From Pavlovales sp. CCMP2436 (taxonomy: Eukaryota; Haptophyta; Pavlovophyceae; Pavlovales), in contig MU631335.1 in NCBI GenBank assembly GCA_026770615.1, positions 296,756 through 307,628 of the forward strand: a stretch of DNA of 10,873 nt, in the 5' to 3' direction. Made by a program: the position numbers and the translations under genes. Below, one piece after another: positions 8,218 through 10,873 of this stretch. The notes below the pieces were generated by a model, which was not told the origin of the DNA, searched no databases, and was given only the letters and a program-made list of their open reading frames with translations. The number at the start of each line of letters is the position of its first letter. The first letter of the stretch is position 1.

Positions 8218-8229
8218 TCTATCTGGGCA
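8218..8229 (-). repeat. Right terminal inverted repeat of the element
   Basis: TCTATCTGGGCA is the exact reverse complement of 5203-5214. A 12-mer recurring by chance three times at the borders of transposase-like sequence within 3 kb is very unlikely. Confidence 0.75.
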
Positions 8230-9024
8230 GACATTTTTTCGGCGACCGTTACACACCATATCTCGCCGAGTTCTTCGAACTTGAAGACAAATTAGGTGCC
8301 AATCGGCGGCTATTGACGCGACCCCGCTGCTTCCGCCGTTTTTTTAATCTCACGTGCGGCGTAGTGCGCGTGCAAATTACGTGACTACTTGTATCATCAG
8401 ACAGGATATCTATCCTCATCCTAACCATCCTCGCGGCACCGACGGTGCGCGCTGCGAGCAAAACCGCGGCTCCGCAGCCTGCCGCCGCGCGTGCTTGCCG
8501 CTGCGCCGCGTGGCCCTCCAAGCCCATAGCGGTACTGCTTCGCCCAGGCGCCTCAAAACTCGAGCTCGTGGAGACTGCAGCTTTATAGCTGCCGCTGGTT
8601 TGCAAACTTCCCCAGGCGCCGGGCGCTCTTGTGGCTGGCTGCCGCCGCCGGGCGCTTTCATCGCCAGTTGCCACACGAAATTTTCAACGTTTACCTGGGG
8701 TGCCGTCCGGGAGCTCAGCCGAGTCGTAGAAGTCAATATTGTGGCACGCCACGATGCCATTTGTGCACCGTGATAGTCAGTACCAGGACAAGAGGCGTGC
8801 GCGCACTTCCGCTTCTGCAGGGGCACTGCCCCTCTCATTCGCGAAGCGGCAGTCGCCGAAGCGCAGTCGCCGAAGCGGCAGTCTAGCGAGTCGCGTCGAT
8901 GAGCGGTGTGCACCGTGCGCTTGAGGGGGCGGCACATGCCCCTGCTTCCAAGCATGCCCCTGCTCCCCTTTCTCTGCGTGTAGTCCTGCTACCCCTGCGT
9001 CCGGCACAGGCAGCCCCTCCAGCA
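8230..9024. other. GC-rich non-coding stretch, no gene supported
   Basis: Overlapping ORFs up to 179 codons exist on both strands, but none has a recognisable domain. The longest minus-strand frame (8955-8416) changes character repeatedly. A short coding-like segment ending at a donor-like CAG|GTAAAC (minus strand, 8695/8694) is mentioned among the rejected items. Confidence 0.4.
8841..8884 (+). repeat. Short tandem repeat, ~14-bp unit
   Basis: GCGAAGCGGCAGTC, CCGAAGCGCAGTCG and CCGAAGCGGCAGTC follow each other as three imperfect copies built around CGAAGCG(G)CAGTC. Confidence 0.8.
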
Positions 9025-9379
9025 GCTGGCGAGTCCTCATGCGGCAAATGTCAAGGGACCCCTGTGCTCCGCGTCGAAGCCATCCCGGCGGCTCCCGTAG
9101 CACCCGCCCGTAGCACCCGCCCGTAGCACCCGCCGCCGTGCGTCCAGTAGGTGAGGTGTAAGGCGAGGACGACACGTAGATCTCGTCACGTGGCGTCCCT
9201 TTCACGTAGCGTCCGCGCAGGTCGAGAACGTCATATGAAGTCCACTTCTATGGCATCCCCGTGGGCCATCGTGCGAGTCCTTGTGCTGTCCACCAGGCCC
9301 GTGACGCCCATCCCCGAGGTGCTCGCCAGCGAAGTTGGCCCAGGCGAATTTCAAAAAAAATAATCTGCCCTGAACTCTT
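9025..9379 (-). repeat. Dispersed ~350-bp repeat, copy 2 (inverted partner at 4170-4518)
   Basis: The minus strand matches the plus strand of 4170-4518. Relative to copy 1 it contains two extra copies of a 13-bp unit (GGGTGCTACGGGC on the minus strand, about 9098-9135), adding 26 bp and shifting the downstream frame. The outer part is diverged by a T-run but regains similarity at GCCCTGAACTCTT (9367-9379). Reading on the minus strand gives DSTRTRTMAHGDAIEVDF and, one frame over, YDVLDLRGRYVKGTPRDE. Compared with copy 1 most changes here are silent. Confidence 0.85.
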
Positions 9380-9503
9380 CTATACTGAGGTCAAGAAAGT
9401 GGCCGCGCACTGTGGTCGGCAGCCAACCCCCCCCCCCCCACCCCCACCCCACGCGCGCGCCTCGAAGCCGGGCGTGTCACCAAGGTAACTAATTCAATAT
9501 GTG
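9380..9503. other. Spacer with C-run and (CG)n
   Basis: It contains a 13-base C-run (about 9427-9439), a C-rich patch and a short CG alternation. No gene is seen. Confidence 0.6.
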
Positions 9504-9672
9504 ACAGGGGATCGCGGGCAATAAGAAACCGTCGTGTTAAGAAGCTGAGCCTCGGTTTTTAGCCCTTCAATAGTAATTTTAACCAAATTTTAACCATTGA
9601 TTGTATGTAAATAGCTAAGAAACTCAGCCTCAGCCTCAAAACCCGCCGTTCTTATTGCCCGCGATCCCCTGT
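9504..9672. mobile_element. 169-bp MITE with 24-bp terminal inverted repeats
   Basis: The arm at 9504-9527 (ACAGGGGATCGCG, then GGCAATAAGAA) is the exact reverse complement of 9649-9672. Imperfect complementarity continues inward for about 35 bases (GCTGAGCCTCGG on the left against GAGGCTGAGGCTGAG on the right). The centre is AT-rich and non-coding. Flanks carry AATTCAAT (9491-9498) and TATTCAAT (9672-9679), 7 of 8 bases alike, but six bases separate the left one from the repeat. The CAGGGG terminus and 8-bp duplications are typical of hAT elements, so a hAT-derived MITE is plausible, not proven. Confidence 0.8.
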
Positions 9673-9706
9673 ATTCAATTAAATTATTGGAGCTGGCATC
9701 CACGAG

Positions 9707-9781
9707 ACTTTGGCACCAACAGCCAACTTCACCTCGCCAACGTTGACATCCACTCGTTGGCTGTGTCGTGTAAGTCAAAGT
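9707..9781. repeat. Imperfect inverted repeat (hairpin)
   Basis: ACAGCCAAC (9719-9727) pairs with GTTGGCTGT (9756-9764), with outer arms ACTTTG and CAAAGT near 9707 and 9781. It could be a decayed MITE or part of one. No gene lies between 9673 and 9848. Confidence 0.6.
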
Positions 9782-9848
9782 TATAAATAACCATCTTTAA
9801 AACCAAACTATTTAAAAAAATGATGGCAGGCCATCCGCTTTTTGTGCG

Positions 9849-10117
9849 TGGGGATGGGGATTTGGGTTGGCGGATGGTGGTGGGGATTTGAGGATTTGGG
9901 TTGGGGGGGTTAGGGATTGGGGTTGGGGGATGGGGGTGGGGATTTGGGGATTTGGGTTGGGGGGTTGGGGGTTTGGGTTGGCGGATGGGGGTGTGGGGAT
10001 TTGGGGATTTGGGTTGGGGGGGTTGGGGGTTGGGGGTTTGGGTTGGCGGATGGGGGTGGGGATTCGGGGATTTGGGTTGGAGGGGTTGGGGGTTGGGGTT
10101 GTGGGATGGGGGTGGGG
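9849..10117 (+). repeat. G-rich minisatellite, ~55-65-bp unit
   Basis: About five units are built from GGGGATTTGGGGATTTGGG, GGGTTGGGGG and a GGCGGATGGGGG-type step. Landmarks recur near 9861, 9916, 9972, 10037 and 10092. Dense GGG/GGGG runs would support G-quadruplexes on the plus strand. Glycine- or proline-rich ORFs over it are by-products of the repeat. Confidence 0.9.
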
Positions 10118-10199
10118 CATTTTACTTTTCTGCCCCCAAATTTACTTTTCAACCCAATATATTTTCCTAATTTTCACATTTTTTTCGAGGCTGGGTGGT

Positions 10200-10270
10200 T
10201 CCCAAATCCCCAACCCCCACATCTCCAACCCCCAATCCTCAAACCCAATCCCCAATCCCCAAATCCCCCA
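10200..10270 (+). repeat. C-rich block complementary to the G-rich minisatellite
   Basis: CCCAAATCCCCAACCCCC and CCCAATCCCCAAATCCCCC are reverse-complement versions of the minisatellite motifs. Together with 9849-10117 they form a long imperfect inverted repeat around an AT/pyrimidine-rich spacer (10118-10199). Confidence 0.85.
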
Positions 10271-10406
10271 TAATAAATAGGCTCTCGACCCCTGAGGGGT
10301 CCATCACTAGTGCGAAGGCGGGACTCTCCGTGGCACGGCTGAATTCATCTCTTGAGAGCTTCCTCCCCCCCCCCTTCAAGGCCCACTTCTCCAGTCTGCC
10401 GAGCGA
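10271..10406 (+). other. Upstream region of the isomerase gene
   Basis: This short stretch between the C-rich block and the start codon probably holds the 5' untranslated region. It contains a C-run at about 10366-10374. No defined promoter element is recognised. Confidence 0.4.
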
Positions 10407-10779
10407 ATGGGCAGCGGATGGCCGACGCTCACGACCATGCGCGTGGACTTCCCGTCCGAGGGCGTCGTGCACGTGGAACTGGCGCGCGGGCACAAGAGGA
10501 ACGCGATGACTTCAGCCTTCTTCGAGGAGCTCGCCTCGCTCTTCGACGCGATCTCTCTCAAGGGCCGCGCACGCTGCGTGCTTCTCTCCGCGGAGGGGCC
10601 CGCCTTCTCCGCCGGGATAGACCTCTCCGAGCTCTCGCAACATGACGGGCTGCCGGCGGAGCCCGCGCGCAAAGCGCTCGTGCTCCGTCAGAAGATTTGG
10701 CGGCTGCAGCGCGCGGTGAGCGCGCTCGAAGCGTGCCCGCAGCCTGTGGTCGCGCTGGTGCATGGCGCGGCAATCGGAG
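10407..10779 (+). CDS. Enoyl-CoA hydratase/isomerase family, Delta3,5-Delta2,4-dienoyl-CoA isomerase-like (partial, first visible exon)
   Basis: The exon encodes 124 codons plus one base. Motifs in order: HVELARGHKRNAMTSAFFEE (22-41), CVLLSAEGPAFSAGIDLSEL (57-76), then ALEACPQPVVALVHGAAIGG (106-125). KRNAM, the FSAGIDL oxyanion-hole segment and CPxPVxAxxHGxxIGG are hallmarks of the crotonase fold. The spacing and the AGIDL form resemble the ECH1 dienoyl-CoA isomerases, which help beta-oxidation of unsaturated fatty acids in mitochondria or peroxisomes. The catalytic acids of that enzyme lie further on, outside the window, so the subfamily is provisional. The frame closes four codons past a good donor, GAG|GTACGA (10779/10780, phase 1), where family homology demands continuation. 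The start is the ATG at 10407; Met11 is an alternative. No clear targeting peptide is seen, so an upstream exon is possible. Confidence 0.83.
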
Positions 10780-10873
10780 GTACGAGCTGAGCAACTTGGG
10801 TGCAGTGCACGAGGATCTCTCTCTCTCTCTCACACACACAAACACACACACACACACACATAATCCCCCCCCC
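10780..10873 (+). other. 5' part of an intron with CT/CA microsatellites
   Basis: The donor GTACGA starts at 10780. Inside are (TC)n at about 10816-10830, (CA)n to 10860, and a C-run from about 10865 that reaches the window end. The acceptor is not in the window. Confidence 0.75.

Larger units (their letters stand above)
5203..8229. mobile_element. ~3.03-kb putative DNA transposon, internally rearranged
   Basis: The left end starts TGCCCAGATAGA (5203) and the right end finishes TCTATCTGGGCA (8229), an exact 12-bp terminal inverted repeat. Between them lie two transposase-like coding pieces in convergent orientation, with no other gene. No target-site duplication is visible (left flank CTGGCG, right flank GACATT). 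Similarity of the ends does not continue beyond 12 bp. A third copy of the 12-mer lies inside the left end at 5273-5284. The coding halves fit together as one protein, so the likeliest history is a single element whose right portion was inverted. Two abutting partial elements are the alternative. The superfamily is not assigned. Confidence 0.62.

Noticed and set aside
8695..8775. Minus-strand coding-like segment (CHNIDFYDSAELPDGTP) ending at CAG|GTAAAC
   Set aside because: It looks like the end of an exon, but a stop lies just upstream and no acceptor or neighbouring exon could be found. It is too short to support.
9849..10117. Telomeric or interstitial telomere repeat
   Set aside because: The array is G-rich with GGGATTT/GGGTT steps, but the unit is ~55-65 bp and only a single TTAGGG is present, so it is a minisatellite rather than a telomere repeat.
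9812..10280. Proline-rich and glycine-rich ORFs on both strands
   Set aside because: They are translations of the G-rich minisatellite; the unit structure is at DNA level with no codon preference.
1..10873. CRISPR array, tRNA or rRNA genes
   Set aside because: No regularly spaced repeats with unique spacers, and no tRNA-like cloverleaf or rRNA signature, were seen on reading. The tandem arrays have no spacers.

Overview
The window looks like nuclear DNA from a GC-rich unicellular eukaryote, most probably a marine alga such as a haptophyte. The taxonomic guess is inference. The direct evidence for a eukaryote is that recognisable proteins are interrupted by GT-AG introns, genes are sparse, and GC-rich coding DNA alternates with AT-rich blocks, microsatellites, minisatellites and inverted repeats.

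Layout. Positions 1-110 hold a GC-rich tandem array. Positions 508-2761 (minus strand) hold a three-exon gene for a ten-helix EamA/DMT-type membrane transporter. Its first intron is bounded by a perfect 9-bp direct repeat, as expected of an intron created by transposon insertion. Positions 2762-3412 are an upstream/intergenic stretch with decayed coding signal. An unrecognised small coiled-coil plus cysteine-rich ORF follows at 3413-3775. Positions 4170-9379 form a large nested structure. Its outer parts are two inverted copies of a ~350-bp repeat (4170-4518 and 9025-9379). Inside lies a ~3.03-kb element (5203-8229) whose ends carry the exact 12-mer TGCCCAGATAGA in inverted orientation. That element holds two transposase-like coding pieces pointing at each other: the N-terminal half on the plus strand (5327-6267) and the C-terminal half on the minus strand (7923-6513). 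Together they would make one RNase H-fold/DDE-like protein, so the element looks internally inverted or is two abutting broken copies. Each half also carries a frameshift, so it is probably dead.

Right part. A 169-bp MITE with near-perfect 24-bp terminal inverted repeats lies at 9504-9672. A smaller imperfect hairpin follows at 9707-9781. A G-rich minisatellite (9849-10117) faces a C-rich block (10200-10270). The first visible exon of a dienoyl-CoA isomerase/enoyl-CoA hydratase family gene (10407-10779, plus strand) is followed by an intron with CT/CA microsatellites that runs off the window.

The two recognisable host genes (transporter and fatty-acid oxidation enzyme) share no evident pathway. 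The most distinctive content is the mobile and repetitive DNA: an introner-like intron, a split inverted transposase element inside a larger inverted repeat, and a MITE.
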